A DNA stretch of 64,000 nucleotides from Marinobacter lutaoensis (GTDB lineage: Bacteria > Pseudomonadota > Gammaproteobacteria > Pseudomonadales > Oleiphilaceae): positions 1 through 64,000 of the forward strand of contig NZ_MSCW01000009.1 of assembly GCF_001981305.1 (NCBI RefSeq). Direction: 5' to 3'. The translations under genes and the position numbers were made by a program. Under the pieces are notes generated by a model, which worked only from the letters and a program-made list of their open reading frames with translations, was not told where the DNA came from and ran no database searches. Position 1 is the first letter of the stretch; every line of letters begins with the position of its first letter. Positions 1-9,300 of this stretch are shown here, one piece after another.

Positions 1-1866
1 TATACGAAGAAGAACGGAGTTGTGTACGATCTGAGAGAGATCAATGATCGGGCCACCAAACTGAATCGGGCGTTCCAGGCATGGGGCGGCATGCAAACAA
101 CTGATGCCTTTGCAGCCCCGATTGAGGCAGTTATTTCGTCACAAGCCGGGCTTTGGGATCATCCTTTGGGCACCGTTATGGCTCCGACCACGCCGGATGC
201 AATCGGCTTGTGTCCACTGTTTCGGCCAACAACCAGTTGGACAAAAGACGACGGAAACGTGCTCTTGCGCACAGCGGACGGGCGTTTCGTCCATTATCAA
301 CAGGGCTCGCCTCGACAATCCGCCTGGGTAACGATGCTTGTGGGGCCGATGGGTTTTGGTAAGTCCACGGCATTGAACACGCTAAACCTTTTTTACCTTT
401 TGAACCCATCGGTCAATGATGAGTTGCCGTTCTTGAGATGCTTGGACATTGGCCCATCTTCACGATCAATCGTGGACTTGGTAGACCAAACGCTTGGGCA
501 TAAAAACCCCAATATAGCCAAATACATACGGATACAAAACAGTGAGCGGTATCGCTTCAATCCGTTCGATACCCCACTGGGTTGTGAGTTTCCAATGCCC
601 AATCACCTCGAATATCTGGGCAACCTGATTGGCACAGTATGCTACTCCATGCAGGGTAACCCGGTGCTGGAGAAGCAGATGCCCGGGATGGTCAACGCGG
701 CGATCAACCAATTATATGAGCGGTTTTCCTCGCCGAAAAATGGCGGTGACCGTGCTCGCACGTTCAACGAACTTGACAACAGTTATGTTACCGAGAAAGT
801 GCGCGAACATGGCATCGAGGTAGATGAGCGTAGTACCTGGCATGAAATTCGAGACGCGCTGTTTGATTGCGGCGAAATTCGCGCAGCACTGATTGCCCAT
901 CGTAAGGCCATGCCGGTCTTGCAGGATTTGATCGGTGTAATCGCCTCCGAGCGTATGCGATCTGATTACCCTGACACGATCGGTGGTGTGCCCATCCTGG
1001 ATATGTTCAGCCGCTCAATTCAGGAGGCGGTCGATCTGTTTCCGATGATTAATGGCGAAACTCGGTTCGAGCTTGGCGAAAGCCGAGTAATCTCTCTGGA
1101 TATGGAAGATCTGGTACCCAGAGAGCAGACAGACAGAGCCATGTGGAAGGCGTCGATTGCCTTCTTCATCGGCTATGACATTCTCACCAGGGATTTCTTC
1201 TTCCATGAAGATTACCTGCCGCTGATCCCTCGGAGATACCAACCCTACCACCAAAAACGGATGCGAGACCTGTCCACCCAGGATAAACGCTTTTCGATGG
1301 ACGAGCGGCAACGGTTTGCCAAGATTCCGACGGCCCAAGCGCAAGTCGATGGACTTATTGCAGAAGGCCGGAAAAACAAAGTGGATATTCAAGTGGCATC
1401 CCAGTTGTTTGAGCATCATACCGATCAATCGATTCGATTGGCGACCACGATCATTATTCTGGGTGCAGGCAATATGACCAAGGAAGAGGCAGAAGAGATT
1501 AAAACCCGATTTGATCTTACGGATGCTCAGATGCAACTCATCCGGCGGATTCGGCCGCCTTCTGCCAAAGGTGCCGAGGCTTTTGTGGTATTCAGAACCA
1601 AAGACGGGACTCAGGCGCACCATGTCTATCTGACAGATGGTCCGATGTATCTCTGGCTCATTGCAACCGAGTTGGTGGATCGCACATTCCGGAAAATGGC
1701 GTATGAACGGTATCCGATCAACGAAGCATTGCGCCGGCTGGCGAAAAAATATCCGGGAGGATCAATCAAGAAGGAAATCGAGAATCGCCTGGCCAGCCAG
1801 GATGAATTCGACGTGGCGGAGAACAAAGAGCAGAACATTCTGGAGGCTCTGATCGAGGAATTATAA
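1..1866 (+). CDS. dotO: DotO/IcmB (TraU)-type T4BSS ATPase, C-terminal part
   Basis: The frame is open from base 1, so the gene starts upstream and only about 621 residues are seen; family members are near 1000 residues. A Walker A loop GPMGFGKST lies about 108 residues after the first in-frame GTG (base 22). Further on come RVISLDMEDL, a plausible Walker B strand, and a late stretch of the FerA/VirB4 type (VDIQVASQLFEHH). DotO is the inner-membrane/cytoplasmic energy source of the type IVB (IncI conjugation) channel and works with DotB and DotL, both present in this window. In IncI plasmids traU is followed by traV-traY; here unrelated small genes follow. Family assignment is firm; the truncation is a window-edge effect. 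Confidence 0.85.
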   Translation, partial: YTKKNGVVYDLREINDRATKLNRAFQAWGGMQTTDAFAAPIEAVISSQAGLWDHPLGTVMAPTTPDAIGLCPLFRPTTSWTKDDGNVLLRTADGRFVHYQQGSPRQSAWVTMLVGPMGFGKSTALNTLNLFYLLNPSVNDELPFLRCLDIGPSSRSIVDLVDQTLGHKNPNIAKYIRIQNSERYRFNPFDTPLGCEFPMPNHLEYLGNLIGTVCYSMQGNPVLEKQMPGMVNAAINQLYERFSSPKNGGDRARTFNELDNSYVTEKVREHGIEVDERSTWHEIRDALFDCGEIRAALIAHRKAMPVLQDLIGVIASERMRSDYPDTIGGVPILDMFSRSIQEAVDLFPMINGETRFELGESRVISLDMEDLVPREQTDRAMWKASIAFFIGYDILTRDFFFHEDYLPLIPRRYQPYHQKRMRDLSTQDKRFSMDERQRFAKIPTAQAQVDGLIAEGRKNKVDIQVASQLFEHHTDQSIRLATTIIILGAGNMTKEEAEEIKTRFDLTDAQMQLIRRIRPPSAKGAEAFVVFRTKDGTQAHHVYLTDGPMYLWLIATELVDRTFRKMAYERYPINEALRRLAKKYPGGSIKKEIENRLASQDEFDVAENKEQNILEALIEEL

Positions 1867-2080
1867 AAAATCGTAAAATCATATATGTGGATGACCTTAT
1901 TGATGACGATTCGAATATCATAAGCAGCGCTCAGAACAAGAACCTGAAAACAGCCTCTTAGTTAGAGGGGTTCGCAGGAAGCGCATTGGTGTCAATGAGG
2001 GATCACAGTAACCGGTGCGAAACCTTAACGCTGGCCGTTTCGCACTATCGTTTGGTTTTGTTGCGCTGTGGAATTGAAAA

Positions 2081-2542
2081 ATGGCTCTTATCCGAGAAGC
2101 AGATTTAGCTGTTGTTAGAGATGACAAGGGGCGGATAACCGCGATTCGATACTTGTTGTCCAGTCCATTGTTCGCTCCCTCGCTCTCTCGCGTGGGTACC
2201 TCTTGCCAAGAGCTCGATGCAGTCATCATCGAAGAAAACGCTCCTTTTTGGCATGGCCAATGTCTGTCGCTAAATATCGACGGAGATGAAGTCACGATCA
2301 AGCTCCGCATGGATGAGCGGGTTGCCAATGCAGTGAATGCGAGTGGTCAAACCTTGATGCAAGAGATTGCCACGTTCATTCGAGCTGCCGGTCGAGTGGA
2401 GGTTGTCGAACACATCGTTGACCCGGCCAAGGTCATTAACCAATTCGCCGGCTGGGAACCCCGAACGGTGCCGGTGCTGGTTCGCTATTATGCGACCTAT
2501 TTCGACTTCTTGAATGAGTTCGGTTCGGTCAGAACTGGTTGA
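2081..2542 (+). CDS. Hypothetical protein, 153 aa
   Basis: I do not recognise this protein. It is soluble, has no signal peptide or membrane segment, and its beta-alpha pattern begins with VVRDDKGRITAIRYLL. Position downstream of the DotO gene, after a 214 bp gap with no visible gene, suggests a T4SS-accessory or element-specific role, which is inference only. The next protein has a loosely similar opening (EDGRIASLEF) and a similar RAG-[RQ]-[VI] strand near the middle, so the two may be distant relatives. Confidence 0.7.
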   Translation: MALIREADLAVVRDDKGRITAIRYLLSSPLFAPSLSRVGTSCQELDAVIIEENAPFWHGQCLSLNIDGDEVTIKLRMDERVANAVNASGQTLMQEIATFIRAAGRVEVVEHIVDPAKVINQFAGWEPRTVPVLVRYYATYFDFLNEFGSVRTG

Positions 2543-2613
2543 CAAGTCCCATAGGGTATACTGTTCTAAATAGTAAAATTACCATATACCCAGATACGTG
2601 AGGTGGAGTTAGT

Positions 2614-3036
2614 ATGACGGTGATGGTCGAAGCGCTGGTACGCGCTACGCATGGCGAGGATGGCCGGATAGCTAGCTTGGAGTTCGGCATCATCGAATGG
2701 CCCTACGCTGAACTGGAACCAGCGCAGGTGTTGTTGGTTGAACGCGGTTTGCGTGGCGGCGACGATGATCCAATGTACCTGATCGCACTGATGAACGATG
2801 GTGAGTCCATGTTCGAGGTTGCGTTTAAGGCGAGCCGGGAAATTCGTGAGTTCGCGCGTCAGCATATTAGTCGTGCAGGACAGATCAAGCTGGTGAGGCT
2901 GCCCAGTATTTATGACGAGATTGCCGAGCCCGAGGGCCGGCGAAAAATCCGGAACTTCGTGGTTCCGGCGCGCGTGTATCCAAGCACCGCGGAAGCAATT
3001 GTTGCATTGGCAAACCCGGAAGCATTGGCAAGTTAA
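2614..3036 (+). CDS. Hypothetical protein, 140 aa
   Basis: Unknown function. The ATG is preceded by a purine-rich GAGGTGGAG at good spacing, which supports this start. The protein is soluble and mixed alpha/beta, without recognised motifs. It lies in line with the genes before and after (24 bp to the next start codon context), so the three are probably co-transcribed up to the terminator at 3500-3530. Possible distant similarity to the 153-residue protein just upstream. Confidence 0.7.
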   Translation: MTVMVEALVRATHGEDGRIASLEFGIIEWPYAELEPAQVLLVERGLRGGDDDPMYLIALMNDGESMFEVAFKASREIREFARQHISRAGQIKLVRLPSIYDEIAEPEGRRKIRNFVVPARVYPSTAEAIVALANPEALAS

Positions 3037-3069
3037 GCCAACCTTTCGGGAGCAAGAGGAGTGAATTGT

Positions 3070-3465
3070 ATGACGGGACTGACTGGGACTTCGGACAGTG
3101 GACTGACCCCTCAAGAAAAGGCAGTGCTCAATACCTATAAGGAGTGGATCGGTGACGACACCAATACGACGATTTTTCTGGCAGGAAGTACACGGGGATC
3201 GATCGATCTGAACAAGGATGAGCAGCGCTTCACAATCCGCGATGACCGGAGCCTGAGCGAGAACTTCATTGCCGCACTCAAAAGGTTTGGGGCCGATCGT
3301 GTGGTCGATGCGCGAGTGTCTGCCGAACAAACCTTGGGGCTACTGAACGAAATGGCGAATCAACCGTTCCAGCCAGCATTGCAGGCGGCCATGACTACCG
3401 CAGCGAACGACGAATTGAGCATGGATCTCGACAGCCGCGAAGGTGCTAGTCCTGGTCTGAGTTGA
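3070..3465 (+). CDS. Hypothetical protein, 131 aa
   Basis: Unknown function. An upstream GTG at 3061 is in frame, but AGAGGAG at 3055-3061 sits 8 bases before the ATG at 3070, so the ATG is the better start. The protein is soluble and mostly helical in its C-terminal half. It is the last gene before an intrinsic terminator and probably ends the transcript that begins in or before the DotO gene. Confidence 0.68.
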   Translation: MTGLTGTSDSGLTPQEKAVLNTYKEWIGDDTNTTIFLAGSTRGSIDLNKDEQRFTIRDDRSLSENFIAALKRFGADRVVDARVSAEQTLGLLNEMANQPFQPALQAAMTTAANDELSMDLDSREGASPGLS

Positions 3466-3499
3466 CCCAGCGGTAACCAGTCACAGCATCCCTTTATCA

Positions 3500-3530
3500 A
3501 AGCCCGCCCATAGCTCGGCGGGCTTTTTTT
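3500..3530 (+). terminator. Intrinsic terminator
   Basis: A 9-bp perfect stem (AAGCCCGCC at 3500-3508 with GGCGGGCTT at 3517-3525) has an 8-base loop and runs into a T tract ending at 3530. It closes the small-gene cluster on the plus strand. The following stretch to 3703 is GC-rich and holds no convincing gene. Confidence 0.9.
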
Positions 3531-3703
3531 CGCGCTGAATCCGCCACCCCACTCTGCACCATTCAGGCGAGAGCGTGCTCGGATGCTTGCCCCATGGCGA
3601 GGCCAGCGCCGAGCCGTGGCCATCGAGCGTCGCACCAGCGGCGCCGATTCCGGCCGGCGCGCAGCGACACCATGCAGGCGCGTATGCGCCTCTAAAAGCA
3701 GAA

Positions 3704-4246
3704 TCATGAGGCGCGGCCACCTTCGTTGAGCATCTTGTCCAGCATGAAGGACAGCATTTCCACGTCCTCGTAAGATAGCTGATTGCGGGCGGCCGCAGTA
3801 ATTAACCGGTCGTGAAGGCGGACAATATCAGTGCGCTTGGGCGGTATCAGGTATTGCCGGGCGATTCGTTTCACATCCGACAACCCTCGGTCTTTGGTGG
3901 AAAGCCGCCCGGTTACATCGGTCATGGTTTCCCTGCCGGTCTGCAACCACTTCGGATTCACCCCAAGGCATTCGGCAATCTCCATGGTGTACCGGCTGGA
4001 TTTAATGGTGCCATTTAGGATCTTGGAGAGGGTGGATCGGGTCAGATTGATGCCATGGTCACGCATCATGGCCTTGCGCAACATTGATCGGTTCATCCTG
4101 GCATACCGCATCGCGAAATCCAGCCGAGCCGCCAGCGGTGATACCTTCGTGACACTGGCATCACCCAGGTTCGCCATAGAGTTTTCGTCTGATGAATGCG
4201 TTTGAGACGCATCCTCTCGGCCATTCGAGTATACATGGTCATCCAT
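3704..4246 (-). CDS. HTH-type transcriptional regulator (phage-repressor-like)
   Basis: A lambda-repressor/XRE-type helix-turn-helix lies roughly at residues 45-95: LDFAMRYARMNRSMLRKAMM, then LTRSTLSKILNGTI and CLGVNPKWLQTG, the usual ending of the Cro/C1 domain seen in phage and ICE repressors. The C-terminal part is helical and has no S24 peptidase signature, so RecA-stimulated self-cleavage is not expected. It is divergent from the gene at 4800 across a 553 bp gap and may repress from there. An internal ATG at about residue 24 is an alternative start because no strong Shine-Dalgarno marks either. Confidence 0.8.
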   Translation of the reverse strand: MDDHVYSNGREDASQTHSSDENSMANLGDASVTKVSPLAARLDFAMRYARMNRSMLRKAMMRDHGINLTRSTLSKILNGTIKSSRYTMEIAECLGVNPKWLQTGRETMTDVTGRLSTKDRGLSDVKRIARQYLIPPKRTDIVRLHDRLITAAARNQLSYEDVEMLSFMLDKMLNEGGRAS

Positions 4247-4799
4247 AGGTCATTTCCACTTCGTTGCAGTACGTTGCCAAACACTGCCCGCAGCGCCAAT
4301 ACGCGCAGATCGGACACCTAATTGGCGGAGCTGTCCGCCATAAGTGATCAAATGTTGTACGTTGTCCCGACGGAGATGATCCATCCGCCAGCCCTCTTGT
4401 CACGGTGCTATCACCCTGCTTCGGCAAGGGTTTTTCCAGCACTGTAAACGGTTATTCAAAAGCAATCGGACACACGGGTACACGCTTGGTCACCCCAATT
4501 GTCAGATTGTCCATGTTCTCATGATGCCCTTTATGCACTTATTGCCCGGATCACCAACGATGATCGAGTCAAAAAGGAACCACTTGTTGTATTGCAGACA
4601 TCCCGGTTCGTTTAGATTGAAACCAGAAAAAAGTAATGAAAAACAATTACATAAATGATAACCGGCATTGTCGGTCGGGTCTGAAACGACCCGCCGCCCT
4701 ATTCTCAATTGGTTTCTCTTCGTTGTTGCTAATTATCACATAGGATACTGTAGTTAATACGAAAACGAGTGAAACACCTGTGGATAGGAGAGGTAAGCC
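4247..4799. other. 553 bp divergent intergenic region
   Basis: No convincing gene. It separates the repressor gene (minus) from the 479-residue gene (plus) and should contain both promoters. A short hairpin (CGGGTC at 4676-4681, GACCCG at 4688-4693) lacks a T tract. The last 70 bases are AT-rich and end in GGAGAGG before the ATG at 4800. I could not fix a -35/-10 pair with acceptable spacing. Confidence 0.5.
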
Positions 4800-6239
4800 A
4801 TGCTTGACATCATCGGCCAGGCAAAAGAGAAAGGTCGCGAACGCAACAAAGTTCGGACGACCGTCTTCAAGTTGGAGAAGTACATCATCAACAAAGATAA
4901 CCCCGGCGAGTCCCGGATGATCGGCTACGACATGTACGCCAAGGATGAGAATGGCGTCCCCAAACGGGTTGAAGTCAAACACATCAATGAAAAAACCCAG
5001 GGTATTACCGATTTCGCGAATCCTGGTGCGATGATGCACACCGCTCCGGGTGGCCTGATCCGCCTTTCCCAATACCGGGTCGCCGGGGATGGCACCTATC
5101 TGACTAGCCACATGCAACGGATTCGCCGTGATGAAGGACCCAAAATCTCGGCAAGCCAGGACAAATATGACATTGGCTACATGAAGGGATGGGTCAAAAT
5201 TTATCCGAAACGGGAACCGGATGGAAAACTGACCATCTTTGAACGCCGGGGGCGTCTGTTCCATCGTGCTGACGCAATGGTCATCCCTGAAGATGCTCAG
5301 GAAACCTTGGTCAACTTCGGTGGTGATAATTTCGAGCAGGAAGTCAAACAGGCACTCAATCGAGCTATTGACAATGCGCCCAAGGGCACTCAGCCCATCC
5401 TGATGGTTCGGATGCCCGGCAAATTGGAAGCTGATGAGATCCGAATTCCCAATTTGAAGGTTGAGGCGGACAAGTCAATTACCCTTCTTCCGAAAGAAGA
5501 AATGATCGCGCTGGCCATGAAAAATGGAAAGCTCGCGAACAATTACTTCCCTGTTCATGAAGCGGCCAAACAGGGCGGTCAGGTTGCCCAGGTTCAGTTC
5601 GTTCCGGGATTTTCCATGCAGGCTATCGGCCTGAAATGGGATGGCAAATCGATGCAAAAGAATCCGGAAACCGGACTCGAAGAACCGCGCTACACCGAGC
5701 GCAGCCTGATTGAAGAGTTCATCAGTGAAACCGCGCAACGGCATCAACTACCTCCCGAGCCTGGTTCAGATAAGGTTCGCTATGTAATTGATGATGGTGC
5801 TCCTCAGTATGCGTTCGGAGTTCTGAGCTATCGCATCAAGCAAGTCGAACCTGGTGAATATGCCAATGCGGACCTGGACACCTTTGGTCGGGATCGGGGT
5901 GCCGAAATCATTGTGTCTCCGAATGCCGGTTTGGATGTTAAACCGAATCCGTATGCACCGGCTGTATCGACTCAGCAATCGGTAAACCAAGCACCGAAAA
6001 CAGAGCCCCAAGTAAAACCAGCGGTATCCGCACCTGTGCAACAGGCGCCCCAACCTGCACCAAGTGCCCAAACAACGGCACAAAGCCAACCGGTTTCAGA
6101 GAAGACCCAGCTCATTGAAGAAGAGGTTGCCGAGCCTGAAGAGGCGGCTGATTTCGGTATCGATGATTTTGACGATCCGGCGTTCGATAACATCGATATG
6201 GATGACATCGAGCAACAATTGTCCGCTCAGCAACTCTAA
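4800..6239 (+). CDS. Hypothetical protein with acidic C-terminal tail, 479 aa
   Basis: I do not recognise the family. Residues 1-390 are soluble alpha/beta and rich in charged residues; residues about 390-435 are a Pro/Gln/Ala linker; the end is strongly acidic (DFGIDDFDDPAFDNIDMDD). A flexible linker followed by an acidic tail is the layout of single-strand-binding proteins and of factors that dock replication partners, but there is no SSB-type DDIPF ending, so that is only an analogy. The ATG is backed by GGAGAGG seven bases upstream. A terminator follows, so it is probably its own transcript and may be controlled by the divergent repressor. Confidence 0.75.
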   Translation: MLDIIGQAKEKGRERNKVRTTVFKLEKYIINKDNPGESRMIGYDMYAKDENGVPKRVEVKHINEKTQGITDFANPGAMMHTAPGGLIRLSQYRVAGDGTYLTSHMQRIRRDEGPKISASQDKYDIGYMKGWVKIYPKREPDGKLTIFERRGRLFHRADAMVIPEDAQETLVNFGGDNFEQEVKQALNRAIDNAPKGTQPILMVRMPGKLEADEIRIPNLKVEADKSITLLPKEEMIALAMKNGKLANNYFPVHEAAKQGGQVAQVQFVPGFSMQAIGLKWDGKSMQKNPETGLEEPRYTERSLIEEFISETAQRHQLPPEPGSDKVRYVIDDGAPQYAFGVLSYRIKQVEPGEYANADLDTFGRDRGAEIIVSPNAGLDVKPNPYAPAVSTQQSVNQAPKTEPQVKPAVSAPVQQAPQPAPSAQTTAQSQPVSEKTQLIEEEVAEPEEAADFGIDDFDDPAFDNIDMDDIEQQLSAQQL

Positions 6240-6255
6240 CAACCTGGAACGCTAT

Positions 6256-6282
6256 ACCCTCCCTTTCAGGGAGGGTTTCTCT
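6256..6282 (+). terminator. Likely intrinsic terminator
   Basis: A 9-bp perfect stem (ACCCTCCCT at 6256-6264 with AGGGAGGGT at 6268-6276) with a 3-base loop, followed by a weak T-rich run TTCTCT. It lies between the 479-residue gene and the giant gene and may only attenuate. Confidence 0.65.
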
Positions 6283-6308
6283 GTATTGGAAGCATCAAAG
6301 GCAAGATT

Positions 6309-9300
6309 ATGGCGATCCCAACCCTAACCTGGATGAACCTTTCGTCTTACAACCTGGTTGCTCAGGTTGCCCAAGACAAAAATGGAAATTCGATTCTCTT
6401 GCTTCGACCGATCAACCCCCAAGAACAGGCCACCGTATCAACACGGCGAGCCGAATTATTGAACGATCGGTTGACCAAAATCACAGATCAGGTTGGTCGC
6501 CAACGTCTGTCTACCCGGATTCTACAGGGCTCTATCAATGCGATAGTGGGCTCCATGGTGAATACACCGGCAAAAATGTCGGTGTTCCTGAAAAAGGTCT
6601 TCCCGAAAGCCACACCGGTCGAAATGACGGTGGACCAGATCCGTCAGTTCGATTTTATCCGGAAAAAGGCCATGAAATTGGCTGAGGCCGAACGGGTTTC
6701 TGCGGATGCCCCGGTGAACCTGGATGCCCTAAATAGCGCGTTGCCTGACGGGTTGTTGGTCAATTACCGGGAAACCGACCAAAAACGGGGCTCCCTGGTG
6801 ATTAAGGTGGAGAATGTAATGACCCCGTTGGCCATCGTCATGCTGGACACCGGGCTGGATAGCCTTACCAATGAAAAGCTATGGACTAATCATATAAAAG
6901 AAGCGGTTAGCCAGTATTTTCAAGATCGGGAAACCTCAGATCGAGAACAGATTGCCCTGCGCCAACAGGCAATCCAGAAAATTCAGGATAGCCGCCCCCT
7001 CACCTTCTGGGAATCCGAAATTCTCTCCCTGGAAAACCAGTTTCTTAAAAACTGGTTATCCAAGTCGTCATTGGACGACCAAGATCCGACCGAAGACGCG
7101 ACCTATAGCCTGGACGACCTGATTTCCCTTCGGAAAACCTTGCAGGCAAAACTGGATGCCCAAGGTCAAGTTTTGGACGATCGTTTAGTTTCCCGTATCA
7201 AACAGGTCGATCAGGCCATCGCGGAGTTGGAAGCGGACACCCAGGATGCGGCTGCCTCCGGCGATGGCGTGTCCCTGGGTTGGGACAACGTACAACATGA
7301 CGATGATTTGTCGGATTTGGGGGCGATCGGTTACACCGTTGACGGGGAACCCTTGTTTGAGGATGAGCGTGGGGTTCGTTTCAAGCAGCGGGGTGGCGTC
7401 CGTCTGATGGAGACCGTGCGGCTTATTCCGAGTGCATCTGGCACAAAGGTTGAGCCAGCTAACCGGAACTGGGAATGGCTGACCTTTGATGAAGCCATGG
7501 ATGACGACCGCGACGAGCTGTTGCTGGCCCACCGGGTCCGGGCGGTTTACAACCTGCGTTACGGCGATCTCCATGACGAGCAGCGGAGCTGGAAGGGTTT
7601 GACCATTCGGCACGACGGTCAGACACACCAGGTTGCGGTTCGTCCGGCGAAGGAGAAAGGGCATCTGCATATGGTGACGCTTTATGTCCACAAGCCCGCC
7701 AGCAGTTCAGGCTCGCCTGCCCTGTTCAGCAATCTGTTACGGATTACAGAAACAGGTGATGACCAGGTACTGGTGGATCAGCCCGGGCGCAAAGCCGACC
7801 GCGCCACCCTAAAAATTTGGGCCTCCCTCGGTCTGTCGCTACCGACAGACGCCCCGGAAGACTCTATAACTCTGTTTGAAAGCATTCAGTCCGAACTGGA
7901 CTATGAAGAACTTGAGGAGACACAGTATGGCCGGCGAAATGGACGTGAAGACGCTGATCGAGCGGGTAATGACAGCGGTTCAGGCCTTGCCGCAGACGCC
8001 GAAGAACATGCCGACGGCGTGTCCGCTGGCGGAGGAAGTCGAGGGGTGCCTGAGCGCGGCGGAGACGTGGCTGGAGGAGACGGCGTTGACGTTTCAACTC
8101 CAGTGGCTGACCGGAACGAATCCGGGGAATCTGATGGACGGAGCGATCGCGAACCGGGTCAGCGCAGCGACACTGAAGATGGCCAAAGAGCAACCGGGGA
8201 TCAGCAAGGCCCGAGCCTACATGCTGGACTGGCTGCACAAGGGACAACTGGCGGCGGAGGAAATGGGACTGCTGCACGGATCGGAGGCGCCGACCGAGCG
8301 GGATCTGACACCGCTGCACATTCCGGCGTCGCAGACCGAGACGGAGATTCAGCAGGTATTTTTGGACAGCCTGCTGGCGCATCTGAAACAGCATTGGCTC
8401 AAGAATCCGTTGCTCAACGGAGCGCTGGCGGATCTGGCGGATCGGCGGCCGGCCTATCTGATGAAGCTGATGGAGCATCCGGAGAAGACCGAGCAGCTGT
8501 ATCTGGCGCCGTTCCTGGTACTGGTGGGACTGATCGAAGCGTTGCTGGACAGCCGGCAAATGCAGATTCGACACGAGCTGCTCAGCAAGATTCAGGATCT
8601 TCGGTACCGGCCGGTGAAGGAGCGGATTCGCCTGCAGACGCAACTGGAAACCGAGGCGGCACACATGCTGGGCGAGCAGATCGGGGGGATCGTGAACGCG
8701 ACGAACCCGTTGTTCGAGATGAAGTCCTTGAATCCATTAGCCGAGACGCTGAACTTGAACAGCGTACTCCCGCTCAACGCCTGAAAGACAATCTGGCCGC
8801 GTTGCGCCTGCGCGCAGAATTGCGCAACAGCGGCCAAGACCAGCCCAGCGATGAGGATCGCGCCATTCTGGCCCGCTACTCCGGCTTCGGCGGCATCCAC
8901 GCACAACTGTTCGGCGGAACCTACGGTGTTCCCAACTACGTAAAAGATGCCAACCTGCAATTTCAGGATTTCGTTCGCGACAAGATTCTGACCGACGAAG
9001 AATTTCAGCAGATTAAACGCACGATCCTGAACGCCCATTACACACATTCCGGCGTCATTGAGCCGATGTGGGAAGCCCTTGATCGCATGGGTGTTGATCT
9101 TGGCCGGGTTCTGGAACCCTCCTGTGGTATTGGCAACTTCCGGACGTACATGCCGGAAAGCGTTCGGCGCAAAGTGCGCAGTTTCACCGGCGTGGAATTG
9201 GACGCCCTGACGGCGGATCTGGCCCGCCTGGTTCATAAAGACGCCCACATCATCCACAGCGGTTTCGAGAAAACGACGTTCCCGGACGACTTCTTTGACA

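Noticed and set aside
1015..1623. A 202-residue minus-strand frame within the DotO gene
   Set aside because: Antisense to the conserved ATPase, no motif and no start signal.
2539..2562. TTGACA and TATACT before the gene at 2614 as a promoter
   Set aside because: The two boxes are only 12 bases apart, too short for sigma-70.
2566..3330. A 254-residue minus-strand frame across 2614-3036
   Set aside because: Spans two plus-strand genes and their intergenic gap; Cys/His/Arg-rich shadow composition.
7864..8664. A 266-residue minus-strand frame opposite the nested gene
   Set aside because: Leu/Arg/Gln-rich and repetitive, the typical shadow of a G-ending-codon gene; no start signal.
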